Source of the DNA: Talinum fruticosum
Lineage: Eukaryota > Streptophyta > Magnoliopsida > Caryophyllales > Talinaceae
NCBI GenBank assembly: GCA_021018815.1
Contig: JAITYX010000053.1
Coordinates: 2,294,001-2,358,000, forward strand
Direction of reading: 5' to 3'
DNA length: 64,000 nucleotides
Part shown: positions 46,511-58,983 of the stretch, piece after piece
Numbering within the stretch: the stretch's first letter is position 1
Layout: the number at the start of each line of letters is the position of its first letter
The notes under the pieces: generated by a model
Told to the model about the DNA's origin: nothing
Databases searched by the model: none
Seen by the model: only the letters and a program-made list of their open reading frames with translations
Made by a program: the position numbers and the translations under genes

Positions 46511-46688
46511 AGAGTGTTAGAGATTGGAAAATTAATTTCCTCCCAAAAAGGGAAGAATTTATTTTCTGCTAATTGGGGAAAATATTTTAGCTCAGAAAAT
46601 TTTTTCCAAATTTTTATTTACCAAACAATAAAAAATGGAATCATAATTTTCCAAGAATATATTTTCCTTCCAAACAAACACACCCTTT

Positions 46689-47536
46689 GTTTCTTTAGAA
46701 TTTGATGTAGGTAGCTATGTATCTCACTTTTGTAGTTTTTTTTTTTTTTGTCTTTCTAAAATGACGGTTCTTATACCGTATATGTTTGGGCACAGGAGAA
46801 TTGTGCACGCTTAGGACAAAAATGGTACAACCCAAATAATTAAGCCCAGAAGCAAGCAGCCCGTTCTTAAGATCATCAAATTAGGTTTGAATAAATATTG
46901 AACTTACGAAATTTCTACAAGTCAATAGGTATAGCACATTCGTTGAAAGATAAGCTGCGCATGCGGTTGTTGATGTCATGGGTTCAAATTGTGTAAACTA
47001 CAAAAATCATTCTCGTGTTCATCAAAAGATAATTTAATGTTCACAAAAAATTATTCTAATATTCACTAAAAATTATTCTAGTGTTCAATAAAAATATACT
47101 AATTATGTTTACTTAAATTTATTTGAATATTCATAATTTTTTCACCTTCCTATTATTTTTCCTTTTTTTCAACATTGGATTTATGTTTTAAAAAACATAT
47201 TCCATCAATTGATTTCAATTAAATTTTATTCAGTAAAATTTCTTTACTAAACAGTTCACCAAAAATTTATTCAATAACATTATTATACAATTAATGCTTA
47301 CCAAAAAACACTAAACACTAATATATCATACACTAACAACAAATCTACAATACACTAAACATCATTGCAATAAAATTTTAAAACTAAAACAACATCATTC
47401 TTCATATAAACCTTAAAACTAAATACTAATTTATCATATTCACTAAATATAACGTTCTAGTATACACTAAAAACCTAAAACTAAATTGAAATGTTCTTGA
47501 TATAAGCCTTAACACTAAAAAATGATTTATCATACA
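46689..47536. other. AT-rich intergenic stretch, no gene seen
   Basis: 'cactaaa' and 'attcacta' words are frequent (47000-47500), but no element ends or coding pattern are clear. Confidence 0.5.
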
Positions 47537-48366
47537 CACTACAGATAAAGCGGTAATTAACGTCGGATACCATCCGACGCATAATCAGGAAAATCCGCCG
47601 CTATTAGCGTCGCATAAAAACTGACACAGAAGACCTCGACGCTAAACTATTTCGCATCCGATCCAGAGTCCGATGCTATTTAGCATCGGATTTAGCGTCG
47701 GATAAAAAGAGACGTTATTCGCGTCTCCAAACAACGTCGGATTTGTGTCCAATGCTAATTTCCTTTGGTTTTTCCGACCCTAATTTGTTCATCTTAGCAT
47801 CGGATAGTTCAGCTTAACGTCGGATATTTTGACTCAAATAGCGTTGGATTGTTGTCGGACGTTAAATGTCTCCTCATTTTGCCGCAACTTGTTCTACGTT
47901 TAGCATTCCCTTTTACATATATTTCCACATATATTTCCTGCACATTTACATATATTCGACTCTTCTCCGCACAGTCATCCACAAATACACAAACCACCAA
48001 CTATTAATAAAAACAACCAATATTCGCAATTGAATTGTTGTCAAACGCTAAAACCCCGACGCTAAATTTCTGCTCATTTTGCCGCAAATTGTTCTACATT
48101 TAGCATTCCCTTTTTACATATATTTCATACACATTTACATACATTCTAACTCATTCGCTGCACAATCATTCATAAATACACAAACCACCAACTATTCATA
48201 AAAACAACCAACATTCACAATTGAATTATAAGTTATACAATAATTTTATGAAACAAATCCATTCAAAGTTCCACTTACAAACCATGCTAAGAAATTAGTT
48301 AGAACTACCGGACATCCTGTCAACTTTTGATTGGAGGTTTTGGATGAGTTTCATTGATTCTTCCAT
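47537..48366. mobile_element. CACTA element C, left end only (interrupted by element A)
   Basis: It starts CACTACAGATAAAGC and carries the same subterminal motif as element B (gcgtcgga / tccgacgc). Its 47900-48366 part is closely related to element B 51140-51500, up to the last codons of the TNPA-like gene (KLIQNLQSKVDRM, minus strand 48366-48301). It stops at 48366, where a different CACTA end begins. The right-hand remainder must lie beyond the window. Orientation is the same as A and B. Confidence 0.75.
48301..48366 (-). pseudogene. last codons of the TNPA-like gene of element C
   Basis: The readable tail MEESMKLIQNLQSKVDRM matches the tail of the element B protein (MEEAMKLIQNLQSQVDRM). 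Coding is cut by the insertion of element A. Confidence 0.75.
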
Positions 48367-49169
48367 CACTATCAAAAATCATCAAATTTTCCACTTGTAA
48401 ATTCGAGTGGTAAAAATGAAATATTCAGTGGAAAAATGATATTTCCCACTTGTTTTTCCACTACGAATTATAGTGTGTAAAAGTAAAGGGGTGATTGCAA
48501 TTTCCCACTGGTTTTATTCTCGAGTGGGAAATTTTTCCACTTGTTTATCCATTGTTTCCCTTCCCAAGAAATTTTTCCACCGTATATAATATGGTGGACA
48601 ATTTCCCACTGAACTTATTACGAGTGGAAAAGTTCCCACTGCTTTGAATACGAGTGGGAAAGTTCCCACTGAAGATTTTCGGTGGAAACTTTTCCACTCG
48701 GTGGAAAATTTTCCATTGTTTTACATACAGATGGGAAAATATCCACCGTATATTTAGTGTTAAAACAGTAGAAAACTTTGCATAATTTAACCACACAACC
48801 CGCTTGATAGTAGCACCAACAATTTATACACAACCTGTCCAACATTAAACAATTCAATGGATTGCTCCATAATAGTAGTACATATCTACATATACAACAA
48901 AAATAACCCAAAAGTAACAAACTATATTGCTAAGCAACCAATAATGTTTAACATTCATGCATATACATCCATAAGTTTAACCACAAACACTTTTACCAAA
49001 ATATACAACCATGCATATACATAACTAATGTTAGAACCAAAAGTTGTGAAATACAACCAAAAGTTAGATAATGACAACCTAACTAACATCATCGTCATTT
49101 AAATGATCACCTTCACCATCATTATCACTATCATTTGATGACTCCAGCACCACCCTAGGTTCCGGAATG

Positions 49170-50753
49170 CTAGGATGGATGGTTTTCATAAGCGAGTACT
49201 CGTTCCAACATTTTGGCTTGTATATTTTCAGTAGCCTTCACACATTTGTGAACTTTCTTGGATTGTTTCTTCCTTCTAGCTTGTTCTACTTTCAATTTTT
49301 CTTCCAAATCATCCAAAGCCATCTTTTGGTTATCTAGTTCAATCTTTTGTCGTTTGTTCTCATAAACTAATGTGGCAACGGTATCACGTACAAGAGGAGC
49401 CTTACTATGATTTTTGGTGGAAGAGTTTCCATAAGAATTTCCTTCTTGTCCAAACCCGCACACACGACCCCGCTTCGACAACCCATTTGCATCAATCCAT
49501 ATTTTTATTTGTTCATCAAAAGATGGTTGACTTGGGGCGGGAGAGCTAGAATCGTCAACCGAGGCTTGAGTAGATTGAACACTTTGGATTTCGGAGAGCT
49601 TTTCCACATACTTCCCCTAAAGCCAAATTTTCATTTGCAAGTTAGTTATATAAAGTAAACCGGAGAAATTTTATTTAACATCATAGCTTACATAAGCTGA
49701 TGCCGCCTTATCATTGACCCATTTGCTATCCTTGGTTTGATAGAGGCGAAGATATAAATTGCTCACTGTTAATTCTTCCCCGCATCAATCTAACAAAGTA
49801 ATTAGGAAACGAACAATCTGAAATAGAGACATACAAGAAACAAACAATTGTCTTTTTATACACATTGACTACAATAAATACTAACCATTTTCTTCTTATG
49901 CACATTGGCCGGAATGGAGCCACCAGCATGAACAGAACGAACCAACACTCGTTGACGCGCGATTCAGCTTTGCACTAATACTCTTTTTCTGGAATGAATT
50001 TGAATTCTAATATGCCTATAACTCCTTCCAAATAGATTCATCAAGCCATGTCGGGCGCTTATCGGGCTTTTTTTATTCTCTTTCAATGTTTGCTTTAACT
50101 ATTCAGCACCACGTTCCTCAAAGATTTCTCTAATACCCACTTCATAGCAATCCTCCCACCAATAGTATTTCTGTGAAACATGAATCATTAAGGAAGACCA
50201 CTTGGAGAAATGTACTTAATTATATTGTGAAATAAGAGTATTCATACAAGGTGTTCCAACTTAAGAGAGAAAGAAGTAAAGTGTTCCAACAAAAAATGAA
50301 AAAGCATAATATAATTACATTGTATGAGTTCATTAGGTACTTGCCTTGAGTTCATTGAACCACAAATCATGAACTTCTTGAGGAACTTTACTCCATGAAG
50401 GATATGCAACATCAAATTTTCCTTTCAAGATTTCGGTAGTTTGTCGAACTACCTTTCCATGATACTCCGGACAAAATAATCTACAAAAGACAAGATGAAT
50501 ATTAACAATACAATACCCATAGTTTTCAGTTACTTAAATCAAATTAGAAACATAGTGTACTCTTACCCGTTACCATCAGGCCAAATCTGAGTTTTTCCTC
50601 TTCTAGCCACATTCGGTTCCATGATAGGATCTCGACTTTGAGGAGTTTCCTGTGTCGGAGTTGAAGAAAGGTTATTGGGAGGTTGCACATTCTCTCGGTG
50701 GCAATTCATTAGGATTAAATATTGGAATTTGGATTCTTGGGGAAGAGAATTGA
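49170..50753 (-). pseudogene. TNPA-like protein of element A, 3' exons (Transposase_24 / Ptta-En-Spm type)
   Basis: This is the CACTA accessory protein that in En/Spm binds subterminal repeats. Coding pieces on the minus strand include GKTQIWPDGNG (about 50570-50610), YHGKVVRQTTEILKGKF with SWSKVPQEVHDLWFNELK (50350-50470), and the last exon 49607-49170, which has a Ser/Pro start, then a Lys/Glu/Gln-rich coiled coil (LDDLEEKLKVEQARRKKQSK). The N-terminal coding lies at 59549-59694 on the far side of element B. A frame change is visible about 70 bases downstream of the B insertion point, so the gene was probably damaged in addition to being split. Confidence 0.65.
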
Positions 50754-51431
50754 CACTACTGATAAAACAATGAATTAGCGTCGGACAAAATCGGACGCCA
50801 AATCCGAAAATCCGAAGCTAAACGTCTTTAGCGTCCGATTAGAGTCGGATAAAATTCGACGCAGAAGACCTCGACGCTAAAAAATTTAGCGTCGGATTTA
50901 CCATCCGATGCTAATTAGCATCGGATTTAGCGTCAGATTTAATCCGACGCTATTAGCGTCGGATTCTAGATATTAGCGTCGGATTTGTCCGACGCTAATA
51001 GCGTCGGACGAAATCCGACGCTAATTTCCTTTTCTTTTTTCAGCCTTGCTTCATTTTAGCGTCGGATTTTGTGTAATTAGCGTCGGCTTTTTGACTCAAA
51101 TAGCGTCGGATTTTGTGTGCGACGCTAAAATCCGACGCTAAATGTTCGATTATTTTGCTTGGAGCTATTTTTACATTTGCTATTCCCTTTTTACATATAT
51201 TTCTTGCAAAACATTTACATAAAAGTCTGACTTCTTCTCTACACAGTAATACACGAATACACAAATACATTGTGATTCATTCTTTGCACAATCATCCTCA
51301 AACCACCAACTATTCATCATCCTAACAACGAACATTCACAACAGTTTATCCAACAAATCGGTTCAAAGTTCAACAAATCAATTCAACAAACAAACCAATT
51401 CAAAGTTCAATAAACAAACCATGCTAAGAAA

Positions 51432-52867
51432 TTAGTTAGAAACACTAGACATCCTGTCAACTTGTGATTGGAGGTTTTGAATGAGTTTCATTGCTTCTTC
51501 CATGGCCTTTTGCTGACTCTCGACCATTTTTCTTTGCTCTTCCATGGCTTTTTGATGACTCTCGGTTAATTTTCTTTGCTGATCAACTTGTTCTTGGGTT
51601 GATTGAAGTTGTGATTGTAGCTGAGAATAAGCCGAGGAATTGTAGGTAGCACTCGTAGAGGATGTCGAGGCGATGAGGCTTCTCGTAGAACATTGTTGCG
51701 GAATTACCCAATCCATAAATGGTTGATTTTTGCTCCATCCACCCGACACCTCATAGTAGAGGGTCTCTGCCTCTTTTGTCCCCTCCCGAATACCACGCTC
51801 GGCTCTAACTGCTTCATATTTTTCCTGCAAAAGGGAAAGCATCCATTGTACATTCAATATGAATATCCCCTACAATTGTCCATTTCACTCTATTTGCTTG
51901 TAAAGGTTTATGGAGATAATATTCTTACCCACAGAGATTTGGACCGGTCATCGACGAAAACCTTTCCAGATTGAGCATCTTCCTTACTACGACTCCTCAC
52001 AAACAATGCAGATGGAGTAGGATTCTTCCCTTCCTTGATCTAGGCATACAAGATATGCAATAAAGTTACACAACTAAATTATGTGTATAAAATGAAAGAA
52101 AACCAAAGTACTAGAGTTTATACCATTTGGATCTGCGAGATCTGCGGTTGAGACCGACCCTTGGCTATGTAAGGTTCCTCGCTTTTGGGCCTTCTGTCCT
52201 ATTCTTGAAGCATTGGGCAGATTTTTTTGAAATTCAGAGGTACTTCTTAGCCCCTTCAACCTCTCTTGCCCCTCATCCGACAACCAAGTTATTGGTTTAT
52301 CATCGGGCCTTTTTCCAGCCTTGCTCGTTAAGTTCCTCAAATTTTTACCAACTTTCTTCTTCCACTCTGCATAGACTTCTTGAGAAAGTTCTGGAGCCCA
52401 AGTATACTTGCCCTGTTTTACACAAATATTAACAAACATAAATTGAAAATATTAAAAACCATTCATATATATCCAATTGTTTTCAAGTTTTTTACCTCAA
52501 AAGTCCTCCACAAAAGTTGTAACTCTTCTTTAGGGAGATTTGATAAACATGTGCACTGGTCATTGTAGAAACTCTTGATATCATCTGATATAGCTCGTGA
52601 CAACTTTGAGTTAGTGAACCTGCAATAAAAGTATTAAGTTAAAAGCACCCAAAGAATACAAAAAATAAACCAAATTACTGAGACATACCATCGATTATCA
52701 TCATCCTTTGCCAAAACTCTCTTCCCGCAAGTTGCCCCTTGTTGTGAGCTATCTCCCTGTGATGATGATGATTGAGCTTGGACTATAGCATGATCGGCCC
52801 CAACATTGGAATCGGAACCAGAAGTAGGCGCACCACGATTTAGCGCAAAACCTTTTGTTCGAGGCAT
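51432..52867 (-). CDS. TNPA-like protein of element B (Transposase_24, Ptta/En/Spm family), five exons
   Basis: Probable subterminal-repeat binding protein. Exons by GT/AG borders: 52867-52689 (MPRTKGFALNRG..., Ser/Gln-rich), 52619-52496 (FTNSKLSRAISDDIKSFY), 52412-52124 (YTWAPELSQEVYAEWKKKVG, ITWLSDEGQERLKGL), 52039-51929 (KNPTPSALFVRSRSKED, KVFVDDRSKSLW), 51824-51432 (EKYEAVRAERG, then a Gln/Lys-rich coiled coil, QQRKLTESHQKAMEEQRKM). The conserved WKK, FVDDRS and C-terminal coil are all present. The exon 3 to 4 join as placed is one base out of phase, so either the donor differs or there is a one-base lesion. No internal stop is seen in the exons. Confidence 0.7.
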
Positions 52868-53062
52868 ACTTGTATATACAACGAATAATGTCATGCAAAG
52901 AAAATTTAAGTATATATATTCAAAAATAAATTAATATACACAAAAAAATCAAAACATAAATCAAAATCATAACATAGATCGTTTGGTTATCAATGTCACG
53001 AGATTACAATATTACTTCAAAAATCATCATCATCATTAGCTACAATGTCATCATCAATGTCA

Positions 53063-56000
53063 TTATACAATAAAAGACTCGTCATCATCTGCCTCCTCTT
53101 CAAAATTATCATCCTCATTTTTAGCATTGAAATCGACTTCATTAGCTTCCTCTTCAATTATGTCCTCAAGTTCATTTTCAACTCCTTCTTGGATTCCTTC
53201 GAACTCACACAAAGTAGGAGGATTTTCATTAGTATCCTCTTGGAATGTCTGTATCATTGAGTGGTGCTTCAATGGTTGATCTTGGTTTTATCTTAATCAC
53301 CGCCCACCATTGGTTTCTATCGTTCCTTATACTTGGATAAGGGGTAAAATACACTTGCATAACTTGGGATGCCAATACAAATGGATCATACTTTGGGTAC
53401 TTCTTTGTATGGTCGACATCCACTAATTTATATTGTTCGTGTATATTAATACCCCTTATAGAATCAAACCATTCACATTTGAACAAAACCGTCTTGTAAG
53501 AGCGAGAATCCCCAACATACTCTAACTCAATCACCTCTTGAAGAATGCCATAATAATGAATGTCATCTACCCCTTTCACGGATACCCCATAGTTCATACT
53601 CGGCCTTGTTTGGACCGTATTTATGGCTGTGAAAGTTGTAATTATTTATGTAATAATGGTTAAAACTACGCACATCTTTCTTTGGACCAAGTGCCAAACT
53701 TTTAATTAATCCATTGTTCTCGTTCAAATGAAAAACCTACGCCATTAAAATATAAGTTAATGAAAATTTAATACATATTTAAACCACTCGCAACACAAAA
53801 TCAATACACTAACCTTCTCTCGAAACCATTTTGGGAATTCTTTATCAAACTTACTCCATACTTCATCTTTCTTAACATGTGGATATAGTGTAATCATTTC
53901 ATCTTCAAATTGCCTTAGTTGGGGAAAATGCTTATTATTAGTTCGTTATCATTAAAAGATAATATATGACAAAATTATTCAAGTTGATAGTCGTAACATT
54001 CATAATCCTCTAATATTTCACAATTCTGAAGAATGTATGCATGAGCTGCATCATACTCGCGTTGATCAAGGTATATCATACGTCCTTCACTAGGGCATAC
54101 CCGACATTAAAGGAGAAGACATCTAGAATGTGTTCACCTTGATTCTCCTCTATATGAGGATATACATTTCGCCCAAGATCTCTTGTTTTTGTGTCAACAT
54201 TTTGCTCAAAGTAAGCGCCACAAAAATTTGAAATCTCCTCTGTTAGATATGCATTGCAAATGGACGGTTCAACACGAGCTTTATTGCCGACTTTCTTCTT
54301 TAAATGATGCAGAAATCTGCATCATAAGTACAAATATTTACTATCATCACTACAAAATATTAATTGACAACTTGATAAGAATCACCCGATACCGTTCAAA
54401 GGGATACATCCATCTATACTGAACGGGTCCACCCACTTTAGCCTCACATGGTAAGTGCACAGCAAGATGCTCCATCACATTGAAGAAAGATGGAGGGAAG
54501 ATCATCTCCATTTTACATAGTATTTCAGGGATATTTGCCTCTAATCGGAGTACATCTTCCGTTTGTAAATGAGCGGCGCATAAATTCCTGAAGAATTGGC
54601 TCGGTTCCGTAAGGAATTTCCAAACATTTGGAGGCAGTAATTCCGTCAATGCTATGGGTAATAATCGCTCCATAAGGATGTGACAATCATGGCTTTTCAA
54701 ATTATGCAACTTTGTATTTTTTCCATCAACACATCGACTTAAATTACTAGCATATCCGTCGGGTAGCTTAAGTTGTTTTAGCCACTCACATAAAGCTTTT
54801 CTTGCCTCTTTATTCATAACATATAGAGCGTTTGGAACAGCTTCAGTTCGTCCTCTATCAGCATGTTCAGCAGTCTCGAATGTTTAGCTTTCGACGCTTA
54901 CAATGAGTGGCTAAATCCTTTCTTGCGTTGATGTCATCCTTAGTTTTTCGACATGCATGAATTCTAAATTGTGACGTATGAGAAGGTCTTTCCAATATGG
55001 CAATTCCTGCAATATGCTTCGCTTTGTCCAATTGTGAGACTCGAGATAACCACCAATTGAGCCATGATAATCAACAGAGTTAGGCATCGTACATATGCGA
55101 TCCCATATTTGATCACCTTTCAGACGAGGAGGAGGAGGTGAATGGTAGACCATATTTTTCAAAAAGCACTCTTGTTAGACCTAAAACGATGACCTTCGGG
55201 AAGAAATTGTCTATGGTAATCAAACCATGTGGTCTTCTTCCCATGTTTTAGTCTCGAATGCCTTCGTGTTTTCCATGCAATAAGGACAAGCTAATTTCCC
55301 GATGTCATCCAACCCGAAAGCATACCATATGCTGGAAAGTCACTTATTGTCCACATAAATGCTGCCTTCAACGTAAAGTTATTCTTTTTCGAAACATCAT
55401 ACGTTTGAAGGCCAACATCCCACAAGTGCTTCAATTCCTCAATAAGGGGTTGTAAATAAACGTCAAGTTTCCCTTAGGACTTTTTGGGCCAAGAATCAAC
55501 AAAGTAAGAAACATGAATTGTCTCTTCATACACAACCAAGGTGGTAAATTGTATGGAGTTGCAATTACGGGCCAACAGGAATACGTCCGCCCAAAATTAC
55601 CAAATGGGGCGAAGCCATCGGTACATAAACCTAATTGAACATTGCGAGGTTCGGCGGCAAATTCCTTGAAAGTGACATCGAAATGCTTCCAGGCTTCACC
55701 ATCACATGGATGTGCCATTGAGCCACTTTCACGTGGATTTTCATAATGCCACCTCATTTGGGTCGCCGTGCCATTCGTCGCATACAATCTTTGTAATCTC
55801 GGCCCAATTGGAAAGTATATTAGTACTTTCTTTGCAATACCTTTACCCCTCAATGTCTTCTTCTCATATCTATCGACCCCACAATGCTCACATCTATCCA
55901 AATTCATTTTATCTTTCCAATATAACATAGATCCATTTGGACAAATATCAATTCTCTCATGTGGAAGTTCCAAAGCAGCAAGCAGACTTCTTTGTAGAAT

Positions 56001-56593
56001 AATAACTGTCGGTCAACTCAAGTATTAGGTGGACACATTTCCTTCATTAGTGCCAATAAATTATCAACAGCTCTATTTGGGAGATTAAACTCACATTTGA
56101 TGTTAATGAGCCGTGAGATTGCTGATAATAAAGACAAATCACACCCCTCGTACAAAGGTCTCTTAGCCGCTTCCAACATTTCAAAGAATTTTTTTACATC
56201 TTCATTTGGTTCTTCATCCACACTTTCATCATCAATCCATGTTGAGGACATAGGCCCAAATGCGTCCATCAACATTTCATGCATTGATTCAACTTGTGGA
56301 TTTGACGACCCTTGATTGTTCACTTCTAAATCAGGGTAAGTCTCTCCATAGTTAACCCAATGAAAATAATTAGCGCGAAACCCATGTTTATACAAATGTA
56401 ATTTCACGGTATCCTCATCTAAGAAAGGCACGTTGCCACATTTACTACAAGGGCACCTCATCTTCTTCGACCTCTTGAAGCTTTCTTCTTGTTTAGCAAA
56501 TGGAATAAATTCCTCTTCTATCCTACGAATGAACTCCTTATTCAAGTATTTTCCATCAAACCTTTTATACATCCACTCTCTATTTGTCTCCAT
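53063..56593 (-). pseudogene. tnp2/TNPD-type CACTA transposase of element B, broken
   Basis: Domains run in order. Transpos_assoc zinc region (56593-56018: MRCPCSKCGNVPF, HLYKHGFRANYFHW). Transposase_21 core (55973-55150: HPCDGEAWKHFD, LGLCTDGFAPFGNF, YSCWPVIATPYNLPPWLCMK, ILGPKSPKG). DUF4218 (54817-54350: LPDGYASNLSRCVD, LKSHDCHILMERLLP, MEHLAVHLPCEAKVGGPVQY). A linker (about 54310-53990), then DUF4216 (53597-53229: FKCEWFD, WWAVIKIKPRS) and an acidic tail (53272-53063). Frameshifts occur near 55990 and 55460. After HNLEFMHVEK (about 54950) roughly 45 bases are missing compared with element A, including the FDNIFNTIMD block. Confidence 0.85.
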
Positions 56594-56782
56594 TACTGCA
56601 GATATATACGATTTTAAAATAGTTAAGTATGTTTATCTTTTAAAATTACCAATCAATCAAACTTGCGTAATGTTTTACATTGTAATTTTTTATAATGACA
56701 ATTGCATGCCCTACATCTTCCTACAGGGATAAGTGGTCCTATACCCATTCAAAAATTATATAATATTAGATCGTGCAGCTAC

Positions 56783-56973
56783 GTCCTTGCATACTTTGAC
56801 AAAATTTCGGCAAGCATTTCCCTTAGTTCTCCAAGTACGATCTATAAAGATGAGATGAATAATGCCTATGGTAAAATAATTCACCCAAACATTACGCTCC
56901 ACATCTTTATAATAGTACCTAGAGAACATATGGAAATTGTCGCCTTAAATATATCAAAGTGTATGCAAGGATT
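56783..56973. repeat. hairpin of about 190 bp inside element B
   Basis: Left arm 'gtccttgcatactttgac' to 'ctataaagatg' and right arm 'catctttataat' to 'aaagtgtatgcaaggatt' are inverted copies with moderate mismatches and a short loop near 56875. It lies just upstream of the transposase ATG. A smaller inverted pair around 57006-57130 (aacccattc / gaatgggtt type) follows. Confidence 0.7.
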
Positions 56974-56999
56974 TAGTAACTACACAACCTAATACCATA

Positions 57000-58970
57000 T
57001 GATTCTTAAACTGTCCAATACGGACAATTCAAAAACCCATACATAACAAAGTATTATATCAACACCATACATATGAGAATGTGTATAACTTGCCGATATA
57101 CCTTGTTATGTACAAATTTTTGAATGGGTTTTCTAAGCTTTATGAAATGCATATATATATATATATATATATAACTAATAGTTACTATTTAAAATTTTTA
57201 GACGTTTAGTATTTTAACTTTTAGTAAACTTAGCTATATTTTATTAATAATAGATTATTAAAAAGGATAAATGATAATAAAAGAAAAAAAGTAGGAGAAT
57301 GGCCAACATATACATATACTTTATTAACGAGTGCTTGTACAAGTATCATTAAACACACAGGGCCAAAGCTCAATAGCTTACATAATATAGCAAAAAAGGC
57401 TAACAGCTTTTTCTGCATATACGAGAATCATGGCACATACAAACAATAAAACTAATCTCTGCCATTAAATAGAATCATGGCACATACAAATAATACAAAA
57501 GAGAAACAATCAGGGAGGGAGAGAGACAAACACCTGAATTCTCAAGCTTCAAACGGCAAGAGAGGGGAAAGGTGAAGCTTTTGATGGTAGACAAGAGGGA
57601 GTAGAAATCGGTTCAGGAGCCCCCAACACCTAAACACTGCATTAATGAAGCATATATTAGGTGGCATATAGCATTCATATGTTAGTTCATATCACATCTG
57701 AATTGTATGATACCATACTAATAATAATAGAATAAAATAAAAAGACTAAACCATATTGCTTCCCTACTTTAGGCTTTTGTAAAAGATAGGTATCTTTGTG
57801 TGTCCTTGTACTTGCTTGCATTAGTGGTAGGAACAAGGAATTTGGACCATAACCCACAAGCCTACACCATGTAATTTTCGTAGATTCATGACTCTTGTCT
57901 TAGCTTGGGAGTACTCAAATATCCATGTCTCATGAGCATACAAGTCATGTACATACATAAGTTCCATATATGCAATTGTGCCTAATTAGTTATTGCTCAA
58001 AAGTTGCTCCATAAAAAGTAGTTTTGTGTTCCTCATATATCATTGTGCCAAATTTCTTATGACTCCTACACCCTTCAAATCATGCCTTTATGGGATATTT
58101 AGGACCATTATAGAGTATAGAACAAAATATGTACAACAACGAATAAGATTCGGTCCTGTCACACTCTCACCTAATCTATTGATCGAAAGAGTTAACAATG
58201 AGTTAAAAATCATTAGAAACAACTTTAATCTTTTTTAAACAGTAAATAGGCTAAACCAAATTGGCCCAATGGTATAAAGGCTCGTGCATTTTTTTGTTTT
58301 TTGAAGTGGGCTACTTATTGGAAGATTTCACATCATATTCAAAATGGCCCAAATTGTGTAATTTGTGGAAGTAATGGGTGTTAGGCCCATAATTAGGATA
58401 GTGGCTAATCCTCTTCTTATTCATGCTTCCTAACCATTAGACCAAACTACCTTTGAGCTAACAGTTTAATGGTTTCGAAATGCTTCCTATTAGAATGTTT
58501 CTTTCACAGTGAAGTGCTTAACTCTAACACATAATCGAGATGAGGTATGACATTACTTAATAAATAAACATGAGTCGATGGGCCTACTACTTTTTTCAGG
58601 CAAATTGCAAATTCTTAGGCATATGCCGTTTAAAATTAGGCTTAATTGATGGAGATTTGCCTGCGAATGAAAGAACACAAAAGGGGGAAGAGTGATGATT
58701 AGAGGAAGAAACTAAGATTTACAGTAAAATTGGTGTAGATTGATGTCACCCATCTAGTTTCTTTCCTTCAATGGAGGTCGCTATACCAAAATTCAAACTA
58801 AATCCAAACCAACAAACTAAAATCGAAAAACTCGACCAAAAGTGCTTGCACAATTAAAGCCAAAACTGAATCAATCTTTAATGAAAAATTAAAAACTCGG
58901 AATCCAATTATACCAATTTAGAAACTAAGAACTAGATGTGAAACTGAAAAGGTATAAAATTGAGCTCGAA
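57000..58970. other. non-coding 5' part of element B
   Basis: This is AT-rich sequence with a (TA)n tract at 57151-57172 and no recognisable coding on either strand. By position it would be leader and first-intron sequence of the minus-strand element B transcript. Confidence 0.5.
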
Positions 58971-58983
58971 TTCACAAATTACC

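Larger units (their letters stand above)
41149..46685. mobile_element. full-length PIF/Harbinger transposon, 5537 bp, TSD TTT
   Basis: The left end GGGTGTGTTTGGTTGGGGG and the inverse of the right end GGGTGTGTTTGTTTGGAAGG are matching termini, and nearby 'ggaaaatattttcc' words recur at both ends. The flanking triplet is ttt on both sides (41146-41148, 46686-46688). The related empty copy at 40885-40900 (atattttgcttcatcagaat) supports this boundary. Both genes expected of the superfamily are present on the minus strand: a DDE transposase (43497-44698) and a Myb/SANT-like protein (42245-43326), each damaged. A CG-rich minisatellite lies at the left end and a GA/GC-rich tandem at 46255-46510. 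Confidence 0.9.
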
